A stretch of DNA of 64,000 nucleotides, taken from Butyricicoccus porcorum (GTDB lineage Bacteria; Bacillota; Clostridia; Oscillospirales; Butyricicoccaceae). This document shows positions 25,585 through 33,264 of this stretch, piece by piece. The notes beneath the pieces were generated by a model, which saw only the letters and a list, made by a program, of their open reading frames with translations, ran no database searches and had not been told where the DNA came from. The stretch spans positions 206,640-270,639 of the forward strand of contig NZ_NHOC01000004.1 in assembly GCF_002157465.1 (NCBI RefSeq). Direction: 5' to 3'. Positions within the stretch are counted from its first letter, which is position 1. The number at the start of each line of letters is the position of its first letter. Both the position numbers and the translations under genes were made by a program.

Positions 25585-25632
25585 CAAAAAAGAGGATGAG
25601 GCCTACGAAAGACACTCGCGGTCTCATCCTCT
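25585..25632 (-). terminator. Terminator between ilvE and the amino acid transporter
   Basis: 10-bp stem AGAGGATGAG/CTCATCCTCT (25591-25600 with 25623-25632), 22-nt loop, followed on the minus strand by TTTTTT. Some read-through is possible because no clear separate promoter for the transporter is seen. Confidence 0.75.
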
Positions 25633-25651
25633 ATTTTACAGATGAATCAGT

Positions 25652-26719
25652 TTATTCAACCGGAACAGTCCAGCCCATCTCATCCTTCAGAGTGCCCCAC
25701 TGAATACCGGTCAATGTATCGTACAGCTTGTGCGTTACCGGGCCGATCTCACCGTTGTTGATGTAAGCGACCTGATCCTCAAAGCGCAGCTCGCCAACCG
25801 GGGAGATGACCGCAGCCGTACCGGTGCCGAATACTTCTTCCAGCTTGCCTTCTTCGGAAGCCTTCATGACGTCTGCAATCGGCAGACGCTCTTCGGAAAC
25901 GGTGTAGCCCCAATGCTTGAGCAGGTCGATGCAGGAACGGCGGGTGACGCCCGGCAGAACGGTGCCGACACACGGAGCGGTGTAAATCGTGCCGTCGATC
26001 TTGAAGAAGCAGTTCATGGAGCCAACTTCCTCGACATACTTATGCTCTACGCCGTCCAGCCACAGAGTCTGCTCATAGCCGAGGTCATGTGCCTTGACCT
26101 GAGAGATCAGGGATGCCGCATAGTTGCCGCCGCACTTGGTAAAGCCAGTGCCGCCCGGGCATGCACGGGTGTATTCGTCCTCGACGAAGATCTTAACCGG
26201 ATTGATGCCGGTAGAATAATATGCACCAACCGGGGAGCAGATGATAATGAACTGATGCGTCTTGGAGGTGCGGACACCCAGATGCGGCTCCGTTGCGATG
26301 ACAAACGGACGGATATACAGCGAGGTACCCGGCTCGGACGGAACCCAATCCTCCTCGACCTTGACCAGCGTCTTGACTGCCTGGACGAAGTCCTCGACCG
26401 GCAGGGTCGGCAGGCACATACGCTTGTTGGTGTTAATCATGCGTTCTGCGTTGCAGTCCGGGCGGAACAGCTGGACGCTGCCATCCGGCTTGCGGTACGC
26501 CTTCAGACCCTCGAACGACTCCATTGCGTAATGGAGAACCATGGCAGCCGGATCAATGGAAAGCGGCTGATACGGCACAATGCGCGCGTCATGCCAGCCG
26601 ATGCCCTCCGTGTGGTCGATAACCAGCATATTATCGGTGTAGAAAACGCCGAAGCCCAGATGTTTGGAATCCGGTTTAGCCTTCTTTTCTGTTGCCGGAG
26701 TAATCTTAATGTTAAGCAT
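25652..26719 (-). CDS. ilvE: Branched-chain amino acid aminotransferase
   Basis: PLP enzyme (fold type IV) interconverting Leu, Ile, Val and their 2-oxo acids with glutamate. 355 residues from the ATG at 26719; a GTG four codons upstream is possible but lies too close to the weak GAGTG site. Conserved segments: HYAMESFEGLKAYR, IRPFVIATEPHLGV, the PLP-lysine region GGTGFTKCGGNYAASL and GTGTAAVISPVG. It stands alone between terminators. Confidence 0.96.
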   Translation of the reverse strand: MLNIKITPATEKKAKPDSKHLGFGVFYTDNMLVIDHTEGIGWHDARIVPYQPLSIDPAAMVLHYAMESFEGLKAYRKPDGSVQLFRPDCNAERMINTNKRMCLPTLPVEDFVQAVKTLVKVEEDWVPSEPGTSLYIRPFVIATEPHLGVRTSKTHQFIIICSPVGAYYSTGINPVKIFVEDEYTRACPGGTGFTKCGGNYAASLISQVKAHDLGYEQTLWLDGVEHKYVEEVGSMNCFFKIDGTIYTAPCVGTVLPGVTRRSCIDLLKHWGYTVSEERLPIADVMKASEEGKLEEVFGTGTAAVISPVGELRFEDQVAYINNGEIGPVTHKLYDTLTGIQWGTLKDEMGWTVPVE

Positions 26720-26780
26720 GTTATATTTCACTCTTTTCCCGCCATACAGCGAATTTCATTAAAATAATATGTATAAGAGT

Positions 26781-26809
26781 ATTTTATATAACTTGCCTGC
26801 ACATTGCAA
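26781..26809 (-). promoter_or_regulatory. ilvE: Promoter of ilvE
   Basis: Minus-strand TTGCAA (26809-26804), 17-bp spacer, TAAAAT (26786-26781). The leader to the ATG is only about 55 nt, too short for a T-box. Confidence 0.7.
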
Positions 26810-26943
26810 GAGCCTTGCGGGATTTTTTTGCCGGGAACGCAATTTTTTGACTGATTTGCTGTTGCCATCCTGCATTTTCGCATGATTCTATGCATTTTTT
26901 CTTCTGCATGGGCTGAATGATTCGTTTTTTGGAGCACCGGCAT

Positions 26944-26974
26944 AAAAAAGAACCGCATCCGAACGGATGCGGTT
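26944..26974 (-). terminator. Terminator of fba
   Basis: Perfect 10-bp stem AACCGCATCC/GGATGCGGTT (26951-26960 with 26965-26974), loop GAAC, then TTTTTT on the minus strand. Confidence 0.9.
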
Positions 26975-27002
26975 CCTGTTGGTTTCAAAAAGGAAAGATC
27001 GA

Positions 27003-27971
27003 TTAAGCCTTGCCGTCGCAGCCCAGAACGTTGACGATCTTATGAGCAACCATGTCCTTAACAGCCTGGCGAGCCGGCTTCAGGTACTGGCGCGGATCGA
27101 AGTGATCCGGATGCTCTGCGAAGTGCTTGCGGATCGAAGCGGTGATAGCCAGACGGATATCAGAGTCGATGTTGATCTTGCAGACTGCCAGCTTAGCAGC
27201 TTCACGCAGCTGCTCTTCCGGAATGCCGATTGCATCCGGCATAGCGCCGCCGTAGGTGTTGACCAGCTTTACGAACTCCTGCGGAACGGAAGAAGAACCG
27301 TGCAGAACGATCGGGAAGCCCGGCAGACGCTTGATGCACTCTTCCAGAACGTCGAAGCGCAGCGGAGGCGGAACGAGAACGCCGTCCTCATTGCGGGTGC
27401 ACTGAGCCGGAGTGAACTTGTAAGCGCCGTGGGAGGTGCCGATTGCGATCGCCAGGGAGTCACAGCCGGTGCGGGAAACGAATTCCTCAACCTCTTCCGG
27501 ATGGGTGTAGCTTTCCTGACCAGCTTCAACAACGACCTCATCCTCAACGCCAGCCAGGGTGCCCAGTTCAGCCTCGACAACAACGCCGTGGTCATGTGCG
27601 TACTCTACGACCTTCTTGGTCAGAGCAATGTTCTCCTCGAACGGCTTGGAGGAAGCGTCGATCATAACGGAGGTAAAGCCGCCGTCGATGCAGGACTTAC
27701 AAACCTCGAAGGAATCGCCGTGGTCCAGATGCAGAGCGATCGGGATATTCGGGTTCTCGATAACAGCAGCCTCAACCATCTTTACCAGATAGGTGTGGTT
27801 AGCGTAAGCGCGAGCGCCCTTGGAAACCTGCAGAATAACCGGAGCATTCAGCTCGCCAGCAGCCTCAGTGATGCCCTGGACGATTTCCATGTTGTTTACA
27901 TTGAAAGCGCCGACAGCGTAGCCGCCGTCATAAGCCTTCTTGAACATTTCAGTAGTAGTTACGAGTGGCAT
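27003..27971 (-). CDS. fba: Class II fructose-1,6-bisphosphate aldolase
   Basis: Zinc enzyme splitting fructose 1,6-bisphosphate to glyceraldehyde 3-phosphate and dihydroxyacetone phosphate. 322 residues with the class II signatures ALHLDHGDS (about 78-86, zinc His), VEAELGTLAG (zinc Glu), IGTSHGAYKF and IVLHGSSSVP. Codon use is biased to GCT, GTT, CTG and AAG, as in the other highly expressed genes here. It is divergent from the PPi-phosphofructokinase gene, so two adjacent glycolytic steps share one intergenic region. Confidence 0.97.
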   Translation of the reverse strand: MPLVTTTEMFKKAYDGGYAVGAFNVNNMEIVQGITEAAGELNAPVILQVSKGARAYANHTYLVKMVEAAVIENPNIPIALHLDHGDSFEVCKSCIDGGFTSVMIDASSKPFEENIALTKKVVEYAHDHGVVVEAELGTLAGVEDEVVVEAGQESYTHPEEVEEFVSRTGCDSLAIAIGTSHGAYKFTPAQCTRNEDGVLVPPPLRFDVLEECIKRLPGFPIVLHGSSSVPQEFVKLVNTYGGAMPDAIGIPEEQLREAAKLAVCKINIDSDIRLAITASIRKHFAEHPDHFDPRQYLKPARQAVKDMVAHKIVNVLGCDGKA

Positions 27972-28041
27972 TATTCATCTTCCTTTCAGAATTTAATCCG
28001 CACACATCCTGTTTACAGGCATGCGGGTCCCGTATGTGATT

Positions 28042-28070
28042 ATTTTACCAGTCTTTCGGTATAAAATCAA
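28042..28070 (-). promoter_or_regulatory. fba: Promoter of fba
   Basis: Minus-strand TTGATT (28070-28065), 17-bp spacer, TAAAAT (28047-28042). Confidence 0.75.
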
Positions 28071-28137
28071 GTCGATTATGTAATTTCCGCAAATTTTATC
28101 CAGCTTCCGTCCACAATTTGTGCATTTGGAAAAAGAA

Positions 28138-28166
28138 TTGATTTTCTGTCAAAAATATGGTATATT
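28138..28166 (+). promoter_or_regulatory. pfp: Promoter of the PPi-phosphofructokinase gene
   Basis: TTGATT (28138-28143), 17-bp spacer, TATATT (28161-28166). It lies back to back with the fba promoter, the two -35 boxes about 67 bp apart. Confidence 0.75.
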
Positions 28167-28267
28167 CAATTTAACATCGGAAAGTGCGGCATAATGAAAC
28201 GTTTTTGGTAACTATTTTCTGTTTCCGCCGCACATCTTTCGTCACATTATTAGGAGGTTTTTTGATT

Positions 28268-29503
28268 ATGAGTGAGCTGAAGGGCGCAATGATCATCGGT
28301 CAGTCCGGTGGTCCTACTTCTGTCATCAATGCCAGCGCATATGGCGCAATCAAGGCTGGTCTGGATTCTGATTCCATCACCACCGTTTATGGCGCTGCAA
28401 ACGGTATCGTCGGCGTTCTGAACGATAAGCTGTATGTTATGGATAAGGAAGATCCGGCTGAGCTGGAGCTTCTGAAGTACACCCCGTCTTCCGCACTGGG
28501 CTCCTGCCGTTACAAGATCGCTGATCCGGATGTCGATGACACCGATTACAAGCGCATCCTGGAAATCTTCAAGAAGTACGACGTCCGTTACTTCTTCTAC
28601 AACGGCGGCAACGACTCCATGGATACCTGCAACAAGATTTCCAAGTATATGAAGAAGGTCGGCTATGACTGCCGCGTCATGGGCATCCCGAAGACCATCG
28701 ACAACGACCTGTTCGGCACCGACCATTGCCCGGGCTTCGCTTCCGCTGCGAAGTACATCGCAACTTCCATCACCGAAGTTTACCAGGATTCCCACGTATA
28801 TGACAAGGGCCAGGTTTCCATCATCGAGATCATGGGCCGTCATGCTGGCTGGCTCGCCGGCGCTGCTTCCCTGGCTGCTGTAACCGGTTACGCTGCTGAT
28901 CTGGTTTACCTGCCGGAGGTTGACTTCAACATGGACGAGTTCCTGGAAGACGTTTCCGCTCTGTGGGAGAAGAACCACAACGTAATCGTTGCCGTTTCCG
29001 AGGGTATTCATTACGCTGACGGCTCCTTCGTATCCGAAGCAAAGACCTCCGCTACCGACGGCTTCGGCCATGCGCAGCTGGGCGGCCTTGCTGCTATGCT
29101 GGCGGATGTTGTCAAGGAAAAGCTGGGCGTCAAGGTTCGCGGCATCGAGCTGTCCCTGCTTCAGCGCTGCGCTGCTCACTGCGCTTCCCAGACCGACATC
29201 GACGAATCCTTCCTCGCTGGCCAGACCGCGGTTAACTCCGCTGTTGCAGGCGAGACCGACAAGATGGTTGCATTCGAGTGCTCCCGTGAGGGCGGCTACT
29301 CCTGCACCACCAAGCTGCTGAACCTCTCCGACGTAGCAAACTACGAGAAGAAGGTTCCGGTTGAGTGGATCAACGAGCGTGGCAACAACGTATCTCAGGC
29401 GTTCATCGACTACGCTCTGCCGCTGATTCAGGGCGAGACCAAGATGCCGAAGGAAAACGGCCTGCCGCGTTTCGCAAAGCTGGCTAAGATTGTCGCTGAG
29501 TAA
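28268..29503 (+). CDS. pfp: Pyrophosphate-dependent 6-phosphofructokinase
   Basis: Phosphorylates fructose 6-phosphate, most likely with PPi. 411 residues from the ATG at 28268, 10 nt after TTAGGAGG. The phosphate-donor loop reads GGNDSMDT: the Asp after GGN, where ATP enzymes have Gly, marks the PPi type. The active-site segment is PKTIDND (Lys where ATP enzymes have Gly), and MGRHAGWLAG follows. Codon use indicates high expression. Terminator at 29525-29558. Confidence 0.92.
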   Translation: MSELKGAMIIGQSGGPTSVINASAYGAIKAGLDSDSITTVYGAANGIVGVLNDKLYVMDKEDPAELELLKYTPSSALGSCRYKIADPDVDDTDYKRILEIFKKYDVRYFFYNGGNDSMDTCNKISKYMKKVGYDCRVMGIPKTIDNDLFGTDHCPGFASAAKYIATSITEVYQDSHVYDKGQVSIIEIMGRHAGWLAGAASLAAVTGYAADLVYLPEVDFNMDEFLEDVSALWEKNHNVIVAVSEGIHYADGSFVSEAKTSATDGFGHAQLGGLAAMLADVVKEKLGVKVRGIELSLLQRCAAHCASQTDIDESFLAGQTAVNSAVAGETDKMVAFECSREGGYSCTTKLLNLSDVANYEKKVPVEWINERGNNVSQAFIDYALPLIQGETKMPKENGLPRFAKLAKIVAE

Positions 29504-29524
29504 TCAGGATATTCCTTTTTGTAT

Positions 29525-29558
29525 ACCGGCGGATGTCATCCGACATCCGCCGGTTTTT
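29525..29558 (+). terminator. Terminator of the PPi-phosphofructokinase gene
   Basis: 12-bp stem ACCGGCGGATGT/ACATCCGCCGGT (29525-29536 with 29543-29554) followed by TTTT. Confidence 0.9.
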
Positions 29559-29613
29559 CATGCTCCTTTTTCAACCGGTCACCGCATGCAGTAAACCGCT
29601 TATCCGAAACCAC

Positions 29614-29642
29614 GCGACAGCGCCGCGCCCGTCTGCTATACT
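29614..29642 (+). promoter_or_regulatory. Candidate promoter of the LytTR-DUF3021 pair
   Basis: GCGACA (29614-29619), 17 bp, TATACT (29637-29642); AAGGAGGGG follows before the ATG at 29667. Confidence 0.5.
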
Positions 29643-29666
29643 GTTTTCAGAAGGAGGGGATCTCTC

Positions 29667-30116
29667 ATGAAGCTGACACTTGAACCGCAGGAAACCACCG
29701 AACTGGAGGTCATCATCCGCGGCGATCTGAACGATCCGCAGGTCTCGCAGATCATCGCCGCACTGAATGCCGTGCGCGCCATCTCCCGCCTGTTCCTGTA
29801 CCGCGAAGGCAAAGCGTATCTGTGCCCCGTTGACGATATCCTGTATTTTGAAGCATCGGGCGGAAAAATTTTCGCCCACACTGCACGCGACATGCTGGAA
29901 ACACAGTACAAGCTATATGAGCTGGCAGACATGCTGCGCGGCAGCGGATTTATCCAAATCAACAAAAGCGTGATCGTCAATGCGCACCGCGTGCTGTCGG
30001 TTGAGCCGGAATTTTCCGGCAACTACACAGCCGTGCTGAAAGACCATAACATCCGTCTTACCATTTCCCGCAAGTATTTTAAGGCTTTCCGCGATTATGT
30101 AATAAAGGAGCTGTGA
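29667..30116 (+). CDS. LytTR-domain DNA-binding protein
   Basis: 149 residues. The C-terminal 95 residues form a LytTR domain: YLCPVDDILYFEASGGKIFAHT, then FIQINKSVIVNAHRVLSV and the basic end TISRKYFKAFRDYV. The N-terminal 50 residues are not a receiver domain, so it is the stand-alone LytTR type that typically pairs with a DUF3021 membrane protein. The pair here is separated by 3 bp. Such pairs usually control their own operon or membrane functions. Confidence 0.92.
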   Translation: MKLTLEPQETTELEVIIRGDLNDPQVSQIIAALNAVRAISRLFLYREGKAYLCPVDDILYFEASGGKIFAHTARDMLETQYKLYELADMLRGSGFIQINKSVIVNAHRVLSVEPEFSGNYTAVLKDHNIRLTISRKYFKAFRDYVIKEL

Positions 30117-30119
30117 CCT

Positions 30120-30521
30120 ATGAAATCAAACAATCTCTTCAATGTCCTGATGTATACCGCAGTCGGCATTGCCATCGGTGCTGTCGTCTGTACGCTCTCC
30201 CTTCTGGCCGTTCACGGCATGACTGATGTGCTCCGCGAGCTGACTGTCTGGCTGATCGCTTCCGCTGTCCTCGGCCTGGTCTCAATGGTATATGAGAGCG
30301 AACATTTCACCGACCTGACTGCGACGCTGATTCATGCGCCGGTCACGCTGGCAGTCGCGCTGATTGCCGGCTGGATTCTGGATTACGGTGACGGTTCCAT
30401 ACTGCTGCTGCTCACGCGCATGGTGCCCGCCATCATCGTGCTTTACGCACTGATCCATCTGTTCCTGTTTGTTATGCGCCGCTGTATCGTGCGTGTACTC
30501 AACAGCCATCTGAAAAAATAA
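30120..30521 (+). CDS. DUF3021 membrane protein, partner of the LytTR regulator
   Basis: 133 residues with four membrane segments (about 9-31, 41-58, 70-88, 96-117), the length and topology of DUF3021. It starts 3 bp after the LytTR stop, with AAAGGAG inside the end of that gene. Such proteins probably hold or sense for the LytTR partner; the signal is unknown. Confidence 0.85.
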   Translation: MKSNNLFNVLMYTAVGIAIGAVVCTLSLLAVHGMTDVLRELTVWLIASAVLGLVSMVYESEHFTDLTATLIHAPVTLAVALIAGWILDYGDGSILLLLTRMVPAIIVLYALIHLFLFVMRRCIVRVLNSHLKK

Positions 30522-30581
30522 TTTTTGCGGACAGACACCACGCTGCCTCTCCCTGCCTATACTGCATGCAGGGGTGAGGCA

Positions 30582-30728
30582 ATGGCTTGCTGCTGGAAAA
30601 CCTTCGGGCTGACGGCGGCGGCGTTCGGGCTCGGCTTGCTGCTCGCCACGCTGCTCCCGCCCTGTATTCTCGTTCCGGTTGCGTCGATCCTGCTGATCGC
30701 GGTCGGCGTTGTCATCCATCTGCGCTGA
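30582..30728 (+). CDS. 48-residue hydrophobic peptide upstream of spoVM
   Basis: Begins MACCWKTFGLTAAAFGLG after GGGGTGAGG and contains one long or two short hydrophobic segments ending GVVIHLR. The spoVM ribosome binding site begins within its stop codon, so the two small genes are probably co-transcribed. TATACT at 30558-30563 is a possible -10 but no good -35 is seen; a sporulation sigma factor may be used. Function unknown. Confidence 0.6.
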   Translation: MACCWKTFGLTAAAFGLGLLLATLLPPCILVPVASILLIAVGVVIHLR

Positions 30729-30742
30729 AAGGAGTCCGCTTT

Positions 30743-30829
30743 ATGAAAATCGTCGTTATCCGAAGTCCCAGGCTGCTCGCCGGTATCCTCCGCGGTATCT
30801 TCGGCATCAAAAAGGCTCCAACCGCGTGA
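30743..30829 (+). CDS. spoVM: Stage V sporulation protein M
   Basis: 28-residue amphipathic peptide that recognises the convex forespore membrane and anchors SpoIVA, so coat assembly starts there. The sequence MKIVVIRSPRLLAGILRG then IFGIKKAPTA matches SpoVM: short N-terminal strand, conserved Pro9, amphipathic helix ending IFGIKK. A clear AAAGGAGT site precedes the ATG. Its partner spoIVA lies 4 kb downstream at 34780. Confidence 0.88.
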   Translation: MKIVVIRSPRLLAGILRGIFGIKKAPTA

Positions 30830-30879
30830 TAGGCAGCAATTTTCACAATTTTCGACGCCACATATGGCAGTTTTTTGTC

Positions 30880-30967
30880 TTGACTTTTCTCCGCTCTGTT
30901 TGCTACAATAGGCTCACCGAGTAGCGAAGAGCGTAAATCCAGGCATGCTGGATTTACGCTCTTTTTT
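30880..30967 (+). promoter_or_regulatory. Promoter plus leader terminator (attenuator candidate) of the MATE gene
   Basis: TTGACT (30880-30885), 18 bp, TACAAT (30904-30909). The transcript should begin near ACCGAGTAGC (30916-30925). A perfect 16-bp hairpin with a 5-nt loop (30927-30942 with 30948-30963) then ends in T6, before the MATE start at 31005. Promoter before and gene after the terminator suggest conditional read-through; a short independent RNA of about 50 nt is the alternative. Confidence 0.6.
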
Positions 30968-31004
30968 GCTGTTCTGAATCTTTCGTTTTTCAGTGAGGTT
31001 TTAT

Positions 31005-32390
31005 ATGCAACAGGATCAGACTATGAACAAGATGGGCACGGCGAAAATCAACCGTCTGATGCTCACGATGGGTCTGCCCATCATCCTTTCCATGATGCTC
31101 CAGGCATTGTACAACATTGTCGACAGCGCGTTTGTTTCCAATATGGCAGCAGGTGGCGAAACCGCGCTGACCGCGCTGACTCTTGCCTTCCCGGTACAGG
31201 TGCTGATGGTCGCAGTCGGTGTCGGTACCGGTGTCGGTGCAAATGCGCTGCTGTCGCGTTCGCTCGGCGAGGGCAATGAGGAAAAAGTCAACCGCGTTTC
31301 CGGCAATGCCATCTTTCTCTCCGCAGTCATGTACGTGATCTTCCTGCTGTTCGGATTATTTGGCGTGCGCATTTACGTGCAGTCCCAAACCACAAACCCG
31401 GTCATCATCGATATGACTGTCGATTACCTGCGCATCTGTTGCTGTATTTCTTTTGGCATCCTGTTTTTCAACTGCTTTGAAAAACTGTTGCAGGCGACCG
31501 GCAAGACGACTTATTCCACTGCAGCACAGATTGCAGGTGCCATCACCAACATTGTGCTCGACCCGATTATGATCTATGGCCTGCTCGGCTGCCCGGAAAT
31601 GGGTGTGCGCGGTGCGGCATTTGCCACCGTTGTCGGCCAGATTGTTTCGTTCCTCGTCGCGCTGATTTCACACATCGCAGTCAACAAGGAGATTTCCAAC
31701 GGACTGCGCTATATGAAGCCGGATAAGCACATCATCGGCCGGATTTATTCCATCGGCCTGCCGGCGATCATCGCACAGGCACTGATGTCGATCATGACCT
31801 ACGGCCTGAACATCATCTTTGGCACGATCAATGAAAATGTTGTCACCGCCTATGGCCTGTACTACAAAATCCAGCAGTTCATCCTGTTCGCTGCATTCGG
31901 CCTGCGCGATGCCATCACGCCGATTGTTTCGTTCAACTATGGCATGCACAGCAAAAAACGCATCAACGCCGGCATCAAGTACGGCATGCTGTATACGCTC
32001 ATCATCATGCTTGTCGGCCTGATTTTCCTTGAGCTGTTTGCCAGCCCGCTTTCCCACATATTCGGGCTCTCGGGTGAAACCGAAGCGCTGTGCATCAGCG
32101 CCATGCACATTGTCTCGCTCAGCTTCCTGTTCGCAGGAGCAAACATTGCGTTCCAGGGCATCTTCCAGTCGCTCCAGAGCGGCGGGGAATCGCTGATTGT
32201 CTCGGTCTGCCGCCAGCTGTTGTTTGTGCTTCCGGTTGCCTGGATTTTTACCCATATCGCCATCTCAAATCCCGACCTGACCTCGCTGGTCTGGTTTACC
32301 TTCGTCATCGCGGAGGGAATTTCCGCCATCATCTCGTGCGTGTTCATGCGCCGCATTTATCGCAATAAAATCGCCGGTATCACAGAGTAA
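31005..32390 (+). CDS. MATE family efflux transporter
   Basis: 461 residues, twelve membrane segments in two homologous halves. The family start MGLPIILSMMLQALYNIVDSAFVSN and the equivalent SIGLPAIIAQALMSIMTYGLN in the second half identify the MATE (MepA/NorM) family, which exports cationic drugs or metabolites using Na+ or H+. ATG at 31005 is 6 nt from GAGG; a GTG four codons earlier is possible. Preceded by a leader terminator and followed by a bidirectional one. Confidence 0.93.
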   Translation: MQQDQTMNKMGTAKINRLMLTMGLPIILSMMLQALYNIVDSAFVSNMAAGGETALTALTLAFPVQVLMVAVGVGTGVGANALLSRSLGEGNEEKVNRVSGNAIFLSAVMYVIFLLFGLFGVRIYVQSQTTNPVIIDMTVDYLRICCCISFGILFFNCFEKLLQATGKTTYSTAAQIAGAITNIVLDPIMIYGLLGCPEMGVRGAAFATVVGQIVSFLVALISHIAVNKEISNGLRYMKPDKHIIGRIYSIGLPAIIAQALMSIMTYGLNIIFGTINENVVTAYGLYYKIQQFILFAAFGLRDAITPIVSFNYGMHSKKRINAGIKYGMLYTLIIMLVGLIFLELFASPLSHIFGLSGETEALCISAMHIVSLSFLFAGANIAFQGIFQSLQSGGESLIVSVCRQLLFVLPVAWIFTHIAISNPDLTSLVWFTFVIAEGISAIISCVFMRRIYRNKIAGITE

Positions 32391-32392
32391 AA

Positions 32393-32435
32393 AACAGGGC
32401 TGACAACTTTTGAACTGTCAGCCCTGTTCATTTTT
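32393..32435. terminator. Bidirectional terminator between the MATE and HAD genes
   Basis: 13-bp stem AACAGGGCTGACA/TGTCAGCCCTGTT (32393-32405 with 32416-32428), 10-nt loop, T-rich on the plus side and A-rich (T on minus) on the other. Confidence 0.85.
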
Positions 32436-32441
32436 CCGGTT

Positions 32442-33140
32442 CTATTCTGCCTCGCTGTGAAAGGCATGTATGATATTGCACAGCTGTTCATACAGGTCAT
32501 GATATTCACTGATGACGCAATCCACCTGATCTCCGATCCAGATGTCACCGCTGCTGTCCGGATCAATTACGACAATATAACCAATCCCTGCGCCGTGCGC
32601 TGCATAGGCACCGGCCAGCGCATCCTCCACAACAACACACTGTTCCGGTGGAAAGCCCAGCTCCTGCGCCGCGATGCGGTAAATATCCGGCGCGGGTTTG
32701 CCCGGAAACCTGCGGTCGCTGCAAACGACAGTTTCCCGGTTAAACCATGTCGCAAGGCCCAGGTGTTCAAAATAAAAATCCATGCTGCGCGGGTTGGACG
32801 ACGTCGCAATGGTAAACAGAATGCCGTTTTTCTTCAACAGGTCAAGCACTTGGGTGATGCCGTCCGCAAGATGGAATATCTCCGGATGCGCCAGACACAG
32901 CTGTTTGTATTTTTCGCGTTTGCGCGCAACCAATTCCCCCATCTGCGCTTCGCCTACGTCGCCCCAGAAGTATTCCACCGTTTCCCTGCTTGGGCGACCG
33001 TTGGTACAGTGCAGGAATTCCTCCTCTGACAGCCCGTGCCCCAATGTTTCCTCCGCGAGGTCATTCCATGCGCGGAACTGTATCTGTGTATCAAACAGCA
33101 TCGTGCCGTTAAAATCAAAAATGACCGCGAAGTCAACCAT
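32442..33140 (-). CDS. HAD-superfamily hydrolase (beta-phosphoglucomutase-like) with DxN in motif I
   Basis: 232 residues in the beta-phosphoglucomutase/phosphatase subgroup: alpha-helical cap between motif I and motif II (TIATSSNPRSMDFY), motif III Lys in FPGKPAPDIY and motif IV VVEDALAGAYAAHGAG. Motif I reads FDFNGTM, so the second Asp of DxDGT is Asn; this Asp is the usual general acid/base, so phosphatase activity may be altered. Substrate unknown. Convergent with the MATE gene. Confidence 0.88.
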   Translation of the reverse strand: MVDFAVIFDFNGTMLFDTQIQFRAWNDLAEETLGHGLSEEEFLHCTNGRPSRETVEYFWGDVGEAQMGELVARKREKYKQLCLAHPEIFHLADGITQVLDLLKKNGILFTIATSSNPRSMDFYFEHLGLATWFNRETVVCSDRRFPGKPAPDIYRIAAQELGFPPEQCVVVEDALAGAYAAHGAGIGYIVVIDPDSSGDIWIGDQVDCVISEYHDLYEQLCNIIHAFHSEAE

Positions 33141-33264
33141 GGTTTACACACCCTTTCGTGTTACATTGTACCACACCGTTTTCCCGCGGGCAATCCCATT
33201 TTTCCGGCATAACTGTCCGCTCTGTGCCATAGAACTATACAAACACCGATAAGGAGGACGTTCT

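Noticed and set aside
25585-25660. T-box-like leader (GACCGCG next to a terminator) in front of the amino acid transporter
   Set aside because: Only about 95 bp separate ilvE from the transporter, too short for a T-box stem I, and the GGTGG part of the antiterminator is missing; the hairpin is a plain terminator.
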